The notes: generated from the sequence alone by a model not told the origin. Counted from the stretch's first letter, positions 7,512-16,160 are shown. The stretch is 58,906 nt of DNA from Acidimicrobiaceae bacterium (GCA_003161575.1 PMOE01000079.1:1-58906); one strand, 5' to 3'. Made by a program: numbers and translations.

Positions 7512-9548
7512 TCAAGAGGTGCTTCTTACGGCGGTCAGCATTCGAGGTAATAACCACTGTGCGACCCAGAGGGATCCGGCCGGACCGTAGTGTTCGTTGT
7601 CCGGTCGGATGGTCAACCCTGCGACAACGTACGGACATGGCGGGCCAGAAGGACAGACACGCGAAGCAAGATTAATGACTCTGACGCGGTTCGGGTAAAG
7701 CGCTGCGACCTGCCGCAGCATCGTGTTGAGCCGAGCCCAGTCTGCATCACTCGGAGTCGGTCGAATTGGGTGCCCAAGGTCTACCGAGGGTGGCTGCAGC
7801 AAGAGGAACACCGTGGCCCCCTCGGCAGTGAAAAGCCGAATTCGTTTCTCAATTCGCTGTTCTATCGTTTCTTTCCACCGGGGAGTCCCTTTTAAGAGCA
7901 CCCTGTTGCCGGCCGGCGAGTTGATGACGATCGAGTCTTTTTCAAAATTGCTCGACCACACAACGATGTCCGGTCTTCCACGTCGCAATGCGGACTCTTC
8001 AGTGTCAAGGGCCTTGCGCTGACAGTCCTTCGTGTATTTCTCAAGATCGACCCCATAGAAGTAGAACGGCGCGATCTGGCCGCTCACAATGCCACATCCG
8101 ATGACCGCAGCGTTCTCAACCTGTACTCCATACGACGGGCCGACAGCAGCAAGTCCCGGCAGTAGGCTGCACGCGGTCGAATCACCGACGACAAGCATGC
8201 GAAGATGCTGTTGATGTTGTTTCGGGGGGCTCTGCTGCGACTCATACGCTGATCGCAACGCCGCTATGTCAACGTTCGATGGCAAAGGACACTTCTCGCC
8301 CGAAAGTGCTGGTGCAGCGCCGACGGTCCCCACCAAACCTCCGTTGCTATGTCGGCCTTCGAAAGTACTCACAACAAGGGCAGAGATAACGAGGCAACCA
8401 CCCATCGCTACGCTCATCCAACGTCTCGCAATGAGTTGTTTGGAATGGCGGATTGGGTTCTCAACCACCAGATAGGTGCCAATAGCCAGAACGAGTGCCA
8501 ATAGCACCCAGAGCATGTTGTCGCCCACTGGCAAACTCGTCTTGCCCTGGCTCTGTGCCGCGATCGTCAGAAGGGGCCAATGCCACAAATACAATGAGTA
8601 TGAAATGAGGCCGAGCCACTGAAGGGGCCGCTGCCGAAGGACGGTTTCAACCCCCCACTTGGGTTGGGCGGCGCCTCCAGCGACAATGAGGGCTGCGCCG
8701 ATGACCGGGAGCGCCACGAGCGATCCGGGATAGGTAGTGGCGGAAGTGAAGACGAACGCGGCCACCAGGATTCCACCGAGTCCAAGCCAGGAGGCGACTG
8801 CCGCAACCGATGGCCCCAATCTTCGCAGACGATCGCTGTATACGGCCACCAGGCCACCCAAGGCGAGTTCCCATGCCCGCGTTAGAGGTGAAAAGAACGC
8901 ACCCGAAGGGTTCGTTGAAGTCAGGACGATCGACAGGACGTACGAGGCCAAGACGATGAAGCCAAGCAGGACTCTCAGTCGGGCTCGCAACGACTGACGG
9001 GTGAAGACCACCGCCACGATCAAGAAGATCGTCGGATACACGATGTAAAATTGCTCTTCGACCGCGAGTGACCAATAGTTCTGAAGCGGTGAGGGTGGCA
9101 TCAATGAGGCCAAGTAGTTCGACCCAGTGGCGGCGAAGTGGAAGTTGGCGAGAAATACCGATGCCCATTGGCCGTCCACGGCAGTCTGACCAGCGCTCAA
9201 CGGATCCAGGAACAGGTGAGCAGCTAAGACAGTGGCGATGATCACCAAGGTGGCCGCCGGGATGATGCGTCTGGCGCGGCGACCGTAGAAGGCCAGGATC
9301 GAAGTGCTACCCGTTGAGGCGCGCTCTCGCAGAAGTACACCAGTGATCACAAATCCGGAAATGACGAAGAAAACGTCTACTCCGACGTAGCCACCACTTA
9401 CGCCAGGAAACCCGGCGTGAAACAGGACGACTAAGAGGATCGCCACCGCCCGAAGTCCCTGAACATCCGGACGGAACGTGCGATCCCCTGGTGCCGTACC
9501 GGCCTCGTTCCCGGAAGGCAGGAAACGGTCCTCAATTGTTGTCTTCAT
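7512..9548 (-). CDS. OafA/YrhL-type membrane acyltransferase with C-terminal SGNH domain
   Basis: The 678-residue protein is full length for this family. Residues about 25-385 form the acyltransferase-3 membrane domain (RPDVQGLRAVAILLVVLFHAG, whose His is the catalytic candidate; DVFFVISGFVITG; YWSLAVEEQFYIVYP). Residues about 440-675 form an extracytoplasmic SGNH hydrolase-like domain with MLVVGDSTACSLLP (nucleophile Ser in GDS) and DNEHYGPAGSLWVAQWL, which carries the terminal Asp/His pair. Such enzymes move acyl groups across the membrane onto surface sugars. ATG 9548 fits the N terminus of the paralogues. It is transcribed in the same direction as the glycosyltransferase-like gene upstream (9727-11238), with 178 bp between them. 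The acyl group and target sugar are unknown. Confidence 0.9.
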   Translation of the reverse strand: MKTTIEDRFLPSGNEAGTAPGDRTFRPDVQGLRAVAILLVVLFHAGFPGVSGGYVGVDVFFVISGFVITGVLLRERASTGSTSILAFYGRRARRIIPAATLVIIATVLAAHLFLDPLSAGQTAVDGQWASVFLANFHFAATGSNYLASLMPPSPLQNYWSLAVEEQFYIVYPTIFLIVAVVFTRQSLRARLRVLLGFIVLASYVLSIVLTSTNPSGAFFSPLTRAWELALGGLVAVYSDRLRRLGPSVAAVASWLGLGGILVAAFVFTSATTYPGSLVALPVIGAALIVAGGAAQPKWGVETVLRQRPLQWLGLISYSLYLWHWPLLTIAAQSQGKTSLPVGDNMLWVLLALVLAIGTYLVVENPIRHSKQLIARRWMSVAMGGCLVISALVVSTFEGRHSNGGLVGTVGAAPALSGEKCPLPSNVDIAALRSAYESQQSPPKQHQQHLRMLVVGDSTACSLLPGLAAVGPSYGVQVENAAVIGCGIVSGQIAPFYFYGVDLEKYTKDCQRKALDTEESALRRGRPDIVVWSSNFEKDSIVINSPAGNRVLLKGTPRWKETIEQRIEKRIRLFTAEGATVFLLLQPPSVDLGHPIRPTPSDADWARLNTMLRQVAALYPNRVRVINLASRVCPSGPPCPYVVAGLTIRPDNEHYGPAGSLWVAQWLLPRMLTAVRSTS

Positions 9549-9716
9549 CTCCGGAGCAGATTATGTGCAGCGCAGTCCGGACAACGACCACCAGGTGCAA
9601 GACCCATTAGGCGGTGGGACCCGGTGTCGGTTGGGTCCCGAGGGGCGGACGGCCTTTGTCGCCCAGCTACCGTCTGGAGCGTCGGCGAGCCCAGAGCCGC
9701 GTTTGGCTCTGGACCT

Positions 9717-9785
9717 GCTCGTCGATTCATCCTTTGGCGTCGCAAAAGGAGAACACCGGAGGTCCCTCCTTGCGGTAGTGCTGGT
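9717..9785. repeat. 69-bp block, second copy of 4489-4557
   Basis: This copy contains the last 19 codons and stop of the 9727-11238 gene plus ten bases beyond. It differs from the 4489 copy at one position, which changes Asp to His in the encoded tail. Here it is in its natural coding context. Confidence 0.9.
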
Positions 9786-11238
9786 ACTCGGACTGCGAAC
9801 CAAACACGCTCAGATGGTCCGTTCGAAGATATTCGAGCAGGGGAGCCAACTGCTTTAGCATTTGTGACTCTGGCACCAGACTGAAGTCGATCGAAGAGTC
9901 GAGATAACACGGGCGCACGGAAGGTGGCAACAACCCCAAGTTCACAACCACCTGGGCTGCAACCTGATTGGTCCTCCGAGAATTCACGGCGTTCGCATCG
10001 CCGACGATTGTCGAAGCGACAACCACCGTCGCTACAAGAAAACCAAGAGCTACGAGCGCCGACCAGGTCGCCCTGATTCTCCAGGTCCCAGCAGGTTGAT
10101 CGTGCTCACGCAATTGACGCAGTTCGAGCAAGCCGCTCATGAGGATCCCCGACAGTAGGAATGTCTGGGGTGTCGAGAGATGGCTCGACACCGCCGAGGC
10201 TAGCCCTTCGCCGACACGACCCAGCGCAATCACGACATCCCACAGGAGACCAAAGATAATGAGCGCGGGTGGGACCCAAGTGGCCGACCCGGACCGATGC
10301 TGACGGTACGACTGCACAAAGACACCGATCGTTGCTAACAGGACCACGGCCCCCAAGAGCTGGTGGCCGAATACGTGGACGTTGCCGCCGGTTTTGGCCA
10401 CGCGGTCAGTCGCCGGGACGATGTTGCCGAGAAGGGCGAGAAGATAGTCAATCGCTGAGCCAAGATGGTGCGCCCCGAAGGTCACAGAGCAGACCTGAGT
10501 TGTTACAGCAAAGCACCCGGCACGTGCCTCGGCGGAGTTGTAACCGATCAGGTATAGACCGGCCATCACCACAGCCGTTCCGCACCACAGCGCAAGTCTC
10601 CGGGGGCTCTTGGGGGCGACCCACAAGATCACGAACAGACCGATCGGCCAGATTAGGAGACCCTGGATTGTGGAACAGGACGACGCCAGTCCGAAGAACA
10701 GGGCGCCGGCCAAGAGGGGGAGCCGCCGCTGACCGCTGAAGCTTAGATGCAGGCAGAGCAGCGAGAGAAGGAAGAAGAACTCGGTCAGGTAGATCTGGAT
10801 TTGGAATCCCCATAGCGCGTTATCGATCCCGCTGAGGCCCAACCACGAGAGGCCGAGCAGGATGACTGGGGCGGCCGTGACGACCCGTCCAAAGTACGCC
10901 CGGAACAGCCCGAGCAGGACGAGAAAGCTTGCACACTGGAGTAAGGCGCTGAGGCCGATCAAGATCCTCGTATCGAAGTGTCCCCACATCCCGACAGCAA
11001 CGAAGATGGCGTTTGGAATTAGCAGGTGGCTTTCGTTGAAATACTGAATCCATAGTTGGTTAACTCCGAGCCCATGGTGAAGTGCGCTGTGGACGAGAGG
11101 AACTACGCTGCCCCACTCGTCGCCTTGGGGAATGTCCACCGCGAAGAGCATCACGTAGCCCGTGTAGGAAAGCCCGAGGGCCGCGGCCAGGACCCAACCG
11201 CCTTTCGTTATGAACGATCCAGTGGCTCCCGCTCTCAC
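9727..11238 (-). CDS. GT-C-like polytopic membrane protein, putative glycosyltransferase
   Basis: The 503-residue protein has about ten hydrophobic helices and a small soluble C terminus. After TM1 it carries DIPQGDEWGSVVPLVHSALH, an acidic loop in the position of the GT-C catalytic Asp. Other conserved blocks are WGFQIQIYLTEFFFLL and LLGNIVPATDR. It is the intact paralogue of the frameshifted 5537-6996 gene. The start is GTG 11238 with a weak ribosome-binding region. The SGNH acyltransferase at 7512-9548 lies directly downstream on the same strand, so a sugar transfer and its acylation may be expressed together. No substrate can be assigned. Confidence 0.8.
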   Translation of the reverse strand: MRAGATGSFITKGGWVLAAALGLSYTGYVMLFAVDIPQGDEWGSVVPLVHSALHHGLGVNQLWIQYFNESHLLIPNAIFVAVGMWGHFDTRILIGLSALLQCASFLVLLGLFRAYFGRVVTAAPVILLGLSWLGLSGIDNALWGFQIQIYLTEFFFLLSLLCLHLSFSGQRRLPLLAGALFFGLASSCSTIQGLLIWPIGLFVILWVAPKSPRRLALWCGTAVVMAGLYLIGYNSAEARAGCFAVTTQVCSVTFGAHHLGSAIDYLLALLGNIVPATDRVAKTGGNVHVFGHQLLGAVVLLATIGVFVQSYRQHRSGSATWVPPALIIFGLLWDVVIALGRVGEGLASAVSSHLSTPQTFLLSGILMSGLLELRQLREHDQPAGTWRIRATWSALVALGFLVATVVVASTIVGDANAVNSRRTNQVAAQVVVNLGLLPPSVRPCYLDSSIDFSLVPESQMLKQLAPLLEYLRTDHLSVFGSQSEYQHYRKEGPPVFSFCDAKG

Positions 11239-11294
11239 AACCCGAGCCTTCGTGGAAAGCTCCCGGTGAACTCTGCGTCGTAGGAATGCACTGC

Positions 11295-11408
11295 TCAGAC
11301 CCCCATCAGCCGCAGCTCGGCCAACAAGACAAGCATGGCCGCCAGGAAAGCGGCAATCTCAGTCCAGTTTCGCCTGGCCCAGCCGCTGAAGCTCCCCACC
11401 GGGTGCAA
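11295..11408 (-). CDS. Short single-helix membrane ORF, possibly the 3' remnant of a larger gene
   Basis: The frame encodes FSGWARRNWTEIAAFLAAML followed by VLLAELRLMGV and TGA, one clear hydrophobic helix with a basic lead-in. Possible starts are TTG 11408 or GTG 11399; a TAG lies two codons upstream of the TTG. It ends 57 bp before the GTG of the next gene on the same strand. The composition is coding-like, but the frame is too short to assign, and it may be the tail of a truncated membrane protein. Confidence 0.4.
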   Translation of the reverse strand: MHPVGSFSGWARRNWTEIAAFLAAMLVLLAELRLMGV

Positions 11409-11599
11409 ACCATATTCCTAGGACTCGCTGCTGGCCGGTCTGACGCGTCGGTCGACCTCAGTATCACGGCCGGTTAGGCCAACCTTGCCTGGGTCGACCA
11501 CTGGTTCAATCTGAGAACCTTCCCACGCCACGACACTAGGGTAGCGGGTTGCAGGGCAGTTTCATTTTCCGGGGCTGATTCATTGGCGTAGTTTCGACG

Positions 11600-11879
11600 T
11601 TCATTGCGGCAAGAGGCGAAGAGGTGGCGGCAGTCCTGGGGGATCTCGACAACGAATCTGTGTGGTGGGCCGCCGAAGAACAAGAGCGTCGGGTGTTGGT
11701 CGAGGAACTTATTGAGTGGGTCAGTGTCTTCCCTGACCATCTTGAGGTGACGGTGAGTGGCTCCCCCGCTCAATGTCCTCTATGGGGAGGTTGGACTAAA
11801 GGAGTCGGATTTTGTTGGTGTCGGAGGGGGGATTGTCACCCTAAGGACACCGGCTCCTGGGTCGCTCCAGCGAGGCTGA
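11600..11879 (+). pseudogene. Serine recombinase C-terminal fragment, frameshifted
   Basis: The frame reads VLVEELIEWVSVFPDHLEVT, then breaks at a C run near 11763-11768 and continues one frame away as NVLYGEVGLKESDFVGVGGG with TGA at 11877. Restored, this is the C terminus typical of large serine recombinases of actinobacterial mobile elements. The catalytic resolvase domain and the zinc ribbon are absent. It marks an old integration event at the left of the 11.6-12.9 kb debris zone. Confidence 0.65.
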
Positions 11880-11954
11880 GAGACCAGCTGCGCGAGATCG
11901 CCTTGCCTTCCCAATCTCGAGCCCCGATCGCATCGTGGGACCCAGCGACATTCT

Positions 11955-12119
11955 TCAGGTGGTGCTGGTCACCTCGAGCGCTACCTTCCCCGCCGCCGTG
12001 GCGATCTCGAAATCGTGGGTCCTGGCTGGAGCCCCTCGTACATCGGTCTTGATGGCCGCGCCGCCGAGGGCCCCGGCCACAAGCGCCGCTGCGTCCCATT
12101 CAAGATTCTCGGTGGCCAT
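11955..12119 (-). CDS. Truncated N terminus of an uncharacterised protein
   Basis: ATG 12119 opens a 54-residue frame with MATENLEWDAAALVAGALGG and the motif HDFEIATAAGKVALEVTSTT before TGA. The pattern with HDFE followed by ALEVTS looks like the start of an actinobacterial hypothetical protein with a restriction-endonuclease-like beta strand pair, cut short soon after. An in-frame TAG immediately precedes the start. It lies amid mobile-element debris and is probably not functional. I do not claim a function. Confidence 0.4.
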   Translation of the reverse strand: MATENLEWDAAALVAGALGGAAIKTDVRGAPARTHDFEIATAAGKVALEVTSTT

Positions 12120-12561
12120 CCCGAAAGGCTACGCCATCCTTGAAGGCGTTTCGCCTGCCGTTGACGCTCGCTGGCCCTGGTCCAGAACCCGGCGGGCCCC
12201 ATCCCGGATCTCTCCCCGTAGCCTGCCCTGCATGGGCGACGCGATCCCGTTCATGTCTCCGGTTAACGGCCCCAAGGGATGGAGTCTCGTACGCCTAGAT
12301 AAACGTCGAGAGTTCATCGCCCCCCCCTTCGTCCCCCTGAGCGTCGTGCCTCTTATGCGGTTTCGACAGGACACCTACGCCCTCATCGGAATCGGGTTTT
12401 TCGTTGCGCCCTGGGGGGGGCCACCGCCCGTCACGTCGTGGTCGACTTGGAGGAACTTGATTTCGAGCCATCCGAGGCGGGGACCGACGTCGCAAAGGCC
12501 TCGCAGAAAGGGTCGATTTGCGCGATGGTGCCGAAGGACGTCAGCGCCACTGAGAGAATCC

Positions 12562-12720
12562 CTATCGGGGCCAGTTGGAGTTGACATTCTCACGGATGTC
12601 ACGTTCGGCCCTGGTTGTTCGTGAACGGTGCCCGGAAGTCATGGCAGAACCGGAGCACGTCGGCCCGTTGGGTGTCGAGGCGGACAAGGAGGTTGTGGGC
12701 CTTCTTCTCGTAGCCATGGC
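12562..12720 (-). mobile_element. IS66-family transposase fragment
   Basis: The frame gives LLVRLDTQRADVLRFCHDFR followed by APFTNNQ, the region of IS66 transposases just before NNQAERD. One extra G then shifts the frame; removing it gives NNQAERDIRENVNSN and TAG at 12562. Both flanks of the normal IS66 protein are missing. It directly abuts the tyrosine recombinase fragment on the opposite strand. Confidence 0.6.
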
Positions 12721-12721
12721 G

Positions 12722-12877
12722 TTTGCCGACGTACGGATCGTCGCTGCCCGCCTCGGTCATGCCTACGCCAGCACCACTCTCTGGGTCTATGCCCACGCCC
12801 TACCCGAGCGCGACCGTGATGCTGCGGGCATACTTGGCCGGGCTCTCTCACCATCAAAGGAGGCCACCGATGGCTAA
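12722..12877 (+). pseudogene. Tyrosine recombinase C-terminal fragment
   Basis: VRIVAARLGHAYASTTLWVY and AHALPERDRDAAGILGRAL are the end of a phage-type integrase: LGH box II, then the region normally holding the nucleophile Tyr (here WVYAH), and a short C-terminal helix. The upstream Arg-containing catalytic portion is absent. The upstream part of the open frame (to 12575) is the antisense of the IS66 fragment. Confidence 0.65.
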
Positions 12878-12911
12878 ACTGATCGAAGTCGAGGTTGTGA
12901 CGCGAAAGAAT

Positions 12912-12931
12912 CCCCCGACCGAAGTCGGGGG
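12912..12931 (+). promoter_or_regulatory. Hairpin with CGAA loop that covers the ribosome-binding region of the next gene
   Basis: cccccgac (12912-12919), loop cgaa, then gtcggggg (12924-12931). The G run 12927-12932 is also the only Shine-Dalgarno-like sequence before ATG 12940, at seven bases. Transcript read-through from the left would therefore fold the ribosome-binding site into the stem. It could equally be a terminator left from the upstream mobile element. A hairpin of the same design lies at 26937-26954. Confidence 0.5.
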
Positions 12932-12939
12932 GCGAACGA

Positions 12940-14043
12940 ATGATTGGTGAGAAGCTGTCGGGCCGCAATAGCCTCAACTTCCTGCGGCTCACGCTTGCGC
13001 TCACCGTGCTCGCCTCACATGCCTTTGTCCTTGGTGGGTTCGGGAGCGAGACGAACCTGTTGCACGGCACTTCGTTCGGCACCGTCGCCGTTTACTGCTT
13101 CTTCGGGATCAGCGGCTATCTGATCGCTGGGAGTGCCGCTCACAATGGGTTCGGGGGCTACCTGTGGCGGAGGTTCCTGCGCATCTTCCCAGCGTTTTGG
13201 GTCTGTCTCGTCGTGACCGCATTCGGCTTTGGACTCGTCGCGTGGCTGAACGCGGGCCACTCAACTGGCCAATATCTGAACGTCACGAAAGGCAACCCGT
13301 TCGATTACGTGTACCGCAACGCACTGCTCAAAATGAATCAGCTAACGCTTGCTGGTGGCGAAGCAGACGGGTCGCTCTGGACCCTCTTCTACGAGTTTCT
13401 GTGTTACCTGATCTTGGGAGCGTTGGCCCTCGCCGGGATATTACGGCGACGTTCGTGGGTTCTCGTCGCAACGGTTGGGCTATGGGTGGTCGCTGCGGTG
13501 ATCACTGGGGACTCGGGGCTCGATAACCGGTTCAACGTCTTTCACAATTGGGTCTGGATGAACCTGATCAAGTTCGCTGTCATCTTCTTCGTCGGCGCCG
13601 TGGTCTACCTCTATCGAGAGGTAATCCCTGACTCGGGTTGGCTCGCCGCTGGGTGCGCCGGGCTCTTCATCGTGAGCCTGTGGTTGCCGACAGAAGGTGG
13701 AGCGAGCGCCTACAACTTCACGGCGTCGGGGTTACTCGCCCCACTCGTCACCTACCCGATGCTGTGGCTCGGGATCCATCTACCGTTCGAGCGGATCGGT
13801 GCTCACAACGATTATTCCTATGGCACCTATATCTACGCGTACCCGGTAACCGTGCTCCTGGTCATCTGGCATGTTCAACGGTGGGGTTACATGCCGTTCT
13901 TGCTGGCGACCGCCGCGGTGACTGCGATCTTTGCAGCCGGCAGTTGGTGGGTCATCGAGAAGCGTGCGCTCAGTCTCAAGAAGATCGAGGTGAGTGCCCT
14001 CAGGCGCAAAGGCCCCCCAGCCGTCGAGCCGTCGTCGACTTAA
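12940..14043 (+). CDS. Acyltransferase-3 family membrane protein without SGNH domain
   Basis: The 367-residue polytopic protein starts with NSLNFLRLTLALTVLASHAF, where the His is in the catalytic position of acyltransferase-3 proteins, followed by FFGISGYLIAGSA and a membrane-proximal RRFLRIFPAFWVCL. SLWTLFYEFLCYLILGAL replaces the SLAVEEQ block of the OafA-SGNH proteins elsewhere in the window. The stand-alone topology matches enzymes that O-acylate exported or lipid-linked sugars. It ends by sharing its stop bases with the convergent small gene at 14040. Base composition is like the nearby 14-17 kb genes rather than the debris to its left. Confidence 0.9.
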   Translation: MIGEKLSGRNSLNFLRLTLALTVLASHAFVLGGFGSETNLLHGTSFGTVAVYCFFGISGYLIAGSAAHNGFGGYLWRRFLRIFPAFWVCLVVTAFGFGLVAWLNAGHSTGQYLNVTKGNPFDYVYRNALLKMNQLTLAGGEADGSLWTLFYEFLCYLILGALALAGILRRRSWVLVATVGLWVVAAVITGDSGLDNRFNVFHNWVWMNLIKFAVIFFVGAVVYLYREVIPDSGWLAAGCAGLFIVSLWLPTEGGASAYNFTASGLLAPLVTYPMLWLGIHLPFERIGAHNDYSYGTYIYAYPVTVLLVIWHVQRWGYMPFLLATAAVTAIFAAGSWWVIEKRALSLKKIEVSALRRKGPPAVEPSST

Positions 14044-14277
14044 CGTCGAAGTCTCGGTGCCTTCTTTGTAGCAGGGACCCGCTTCGCCGGCTTGTCGATC
14101 GGTGTCACCTCAGTGGCAGGCGTCTCGTCACCGCTGGCCGGTGCATCGGGTGGGGTCAACACGCCCTGCAACGTCGATAGCGCCTCTTCGACCAGATGCG
14201 TGTCGGCCCGGCTCAGCTTGAGCGACGCATCCCCGTCGCCTGTGCGAGAACATTCAATGCCTGTTGCGGGTCCATAG
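14040..14277 (-). pseudogene. Small uncharacterised protein with a one-base frameshift
   Basis: ATG 14277 starts MDPQQALNVLAQATG. In a second frame the sequence continues DASLKLSRADTHLVEEALST and ends in a basic, Pro/Thr-rich tail (PAKRVPATKKAPRLRR) with TAA at 14042-14040. The two join perfectly if the G run just after the Thr codon had one more base, giving a protein of about 80 residues. Short helical proteins of this kind with a Lys/Arg/Pro tail occur beside glycan genes, but I do not recognise a named family. Its stop overlaps the stop of the convergent acyltransferase. A sequencing error is a live alternative to true decay. Confidence 0.5.
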
Positions 14278-14593
14278 TCGTTCCTCTCGTTGGTGGTGTG
14301 ACTCTCCCGTGATGAAGCGGTCGGCGTGCGAGCGCCATTAGCTGGCGTTCCCGACCGCAGAGCTGACCTCGTACCACCCACCCGCTCCGAGTAGGAACGT
14401 CCAGGCGAGCGTGAGCGCCCCTCCAGCGAAAACGCCCGGCTGGGATCGACGCTTGACAGCTGCTCGTGGATAAATACATCGACGTAACTACTTATCAAAC
14501 CCTGCCTACACTCAAACACCGACGCGGTACGGTACGAGCCAGTTCCGTGTAATTTCGGTGGAATCGAGATAGGCAATGGAGGGGGCAGGCGTC

Positions 14594-16036
14594 GTGGCTG
14601 GCAAACGAGAGACCTCAGACCGGATCGGCGTTGTCGTTGTGGCCTACAACGCGGCGTCAACCCTGGCAGCAGTCCTTGACCGGCTCCCTGAGGGATTCCG
14701 GTCCAAAGTCGCTGAGGTGGTCGTATGTGATGACGCCAGCAGCGACTGCACGTACACCGTCGGCAAGGAGTACCAGGCCGAGACCGATTTGCCTCTGACC
14801 GTGATCCGTCGCCCCCAAAACCTGGGCTACGGCGGAAATCAAAAGGCCGCCTACCGGTGGGCCATCGAGCACGGTCTCGATATTGTCGTCCTGCTCCACG
14901 GCGATGGGCAGTACGCACCCGAAGTCATCGAGGACCTCATCAGACCCTTCGAGTCTGGCCACTGCGACGCCGTTTTCGGTTCACGGATGATGGATCCCGG
15001 ATCGGCCCGAATCGGGGGCATGCCTCTGTACAAATTCGTCGGAAACCGGATCCTGAGCAAGTTCTCGAATGCAGCAACGGGGCTGCGCCTTACCGAATGG
15101 CACAGCGGGTACCGTGCTTACCGGGTACAAGCCTTAAAGGACATCCCGTTCGAGGCGAATTCCGATGGGTTCGACTTTGACACTGAGATCATTCTGCAAC
15201 TCCTCGAGGCGCGAAAATCCATTGTCGAGGTGCCGATTCCGACCTACTACGGCAACGAGATCTGCCACGTGAACGGCATGGGTTACGCGAAGGATGTCGC
15301 GCTCGACGTCCTTCGGTACAGAGTTCACAAGATGGGCTTCGGATCGGGGGAGATGGCGTTCGCCGAGCAAGGCTACGAACTCAAGATGAGCGACACCTCG
15401 TCACACCGGAAGCTGCTGACGTGGTTGAGTGAAGGTCCGCCCAAACGGATACTCGATCTCGGCTGTTCCAACGGCCGGCTCGGTGAGCTGCTCCGGTTGG
15501 AGGGACACAGCGTCATCGGTATAGACACCGAGAAGCTCGACGGCGTGGGTGACCGGCTCGACGGTTTTGTAGAGGCCGATCTCAACGTGGGGCTTCCAGC
15601 CGAAGTGGGGAAGGACTTTGATGTTGTCATCGGGGCGGATGTCTTCGAGCATCTTGTCGACCCGGCATCACTCCTGATCCAGGTTCGTGAGGTTCTTTCT
15701 CCCCGCGGCGTCGTGATGGCGAGCGTGCCGAACATGGCCCATTGGTACCCACGTCTGCGGGTCGTGTCGGGCCACTTCGACTACGAGCGTCGGGGTATCT
15801 TCGACGCGGGGCATCTCCGCTTCTTCACGCAGCGCAGCTTTGAACGCATGGCCACTGGCGCTGGCATGCGTGTCCGCCGCCGGTCGAGCGCGGGCCTGCC
15901 GATAGAGGTGACCGAGCGGGGCGGCCCGTCACCGTCTCGGCTGATGGGCGTCGTCGCCAGCGTCGACAAGCTCGGTCTCGCGCTTTCGCCCAACCTCTTC
16001 TCATACCAGTTGCTCTTCGAGCTCGAGCCAACTTGA
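14594..16036 (+). CDS. Bifunctional protein: family 2 glycosyltransferase fused to a SAM methyltransferase
   Basis: The N-terminal half (about residues 10-235) is a GT2 of the dolichol-phosphate-mannose-synthase type: VVVVAYNAASTLAAVLDRLP, EVVVCDDASSD, and LHGDGQYAPE with the D-G-D metal/nucleotide motif. The C-terminal half (about 265-475) is a class I methyltransferase: ILDLCSNG-type motif I (ILDLGCSNGRLGELL), VVIGADVFEHLVDP and LSPRGVVMASVPN. GTG 14594 is preceded at eight bases by GGAGGGGG, better than ATG 14576, which would overlap that site. The fusion links sugar transfer and methylation in one polypeptide, presumably on a polyprenyl-phosphate or lipid-linked acceptor. It begins the plus-strand run 14.6-20.4 kb. 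Confidence 0.9.
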   Translation: MAGKRETSDRIGVVVVAYNAASTLAAVLDRLPEGFRSKVAEVVVCDDASSDCTYTVGKEYQAETDLPLTVIRRPQNLGYGGNQKAAYRWAIEHGLDIVVLLHGDGQYAPEVIEDLIRPFESGHCDAVFGSRMMDPGSARIGGMPLYKFVGNRILSKFSNAATGLRLTEWHSGYRAYRVQALKDIPFEANSDGFDFDTEIILQLLEARKSIVEVPIPTYYGNEICHVNGMGYAKDVALDVLRYRVHKMGFGSGEMAFAEQGYELKMSDTSSHRKLLTWLSEGPPKRILDLGCSNGRLGELLRLEGHSVIGIDTEKLDGVGDRLDGFVEADLNVGLPAEVGKDFDVVIGADVFEHLVDPASLLIQVREVLSPRGVVMASVPNMAHWYPRLRVVSGHFDYERRGIFDAGHLRFFTQRSFERMATGAGMRVRRRSSAGLPIEVTERGGPSPSRLMGVVASVDKLGLALSPNLFSYQLLFELEPT

Positions 16037-16160
16037 CGTCCATGGCTAGGCACGCCGATCGGTCGGATCGGGTATTCTCAGGGTGCTTCGGCCCCCGCGC
16101 CCATCTAACGGCCGATAGAGACCATCGTGCGGGCGTCGGCGGAACAAAGGGTGGAACGGA

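Noticed and set aside
7036-7638. Minus-strand frames of 200, 124 and 117 residues in the GC-rich spacer
   Set aside because: They overlap one another, are Arg/Gly/Pro low-complexity and arise from base bias.
14040-14918. 292-residue minus-strand frame
   Set aside because: Only its last 70 residues are coding-like (the small frameshifted gene); the remainder is antisense to the glycosyltransferase-methyltransferase fusion.
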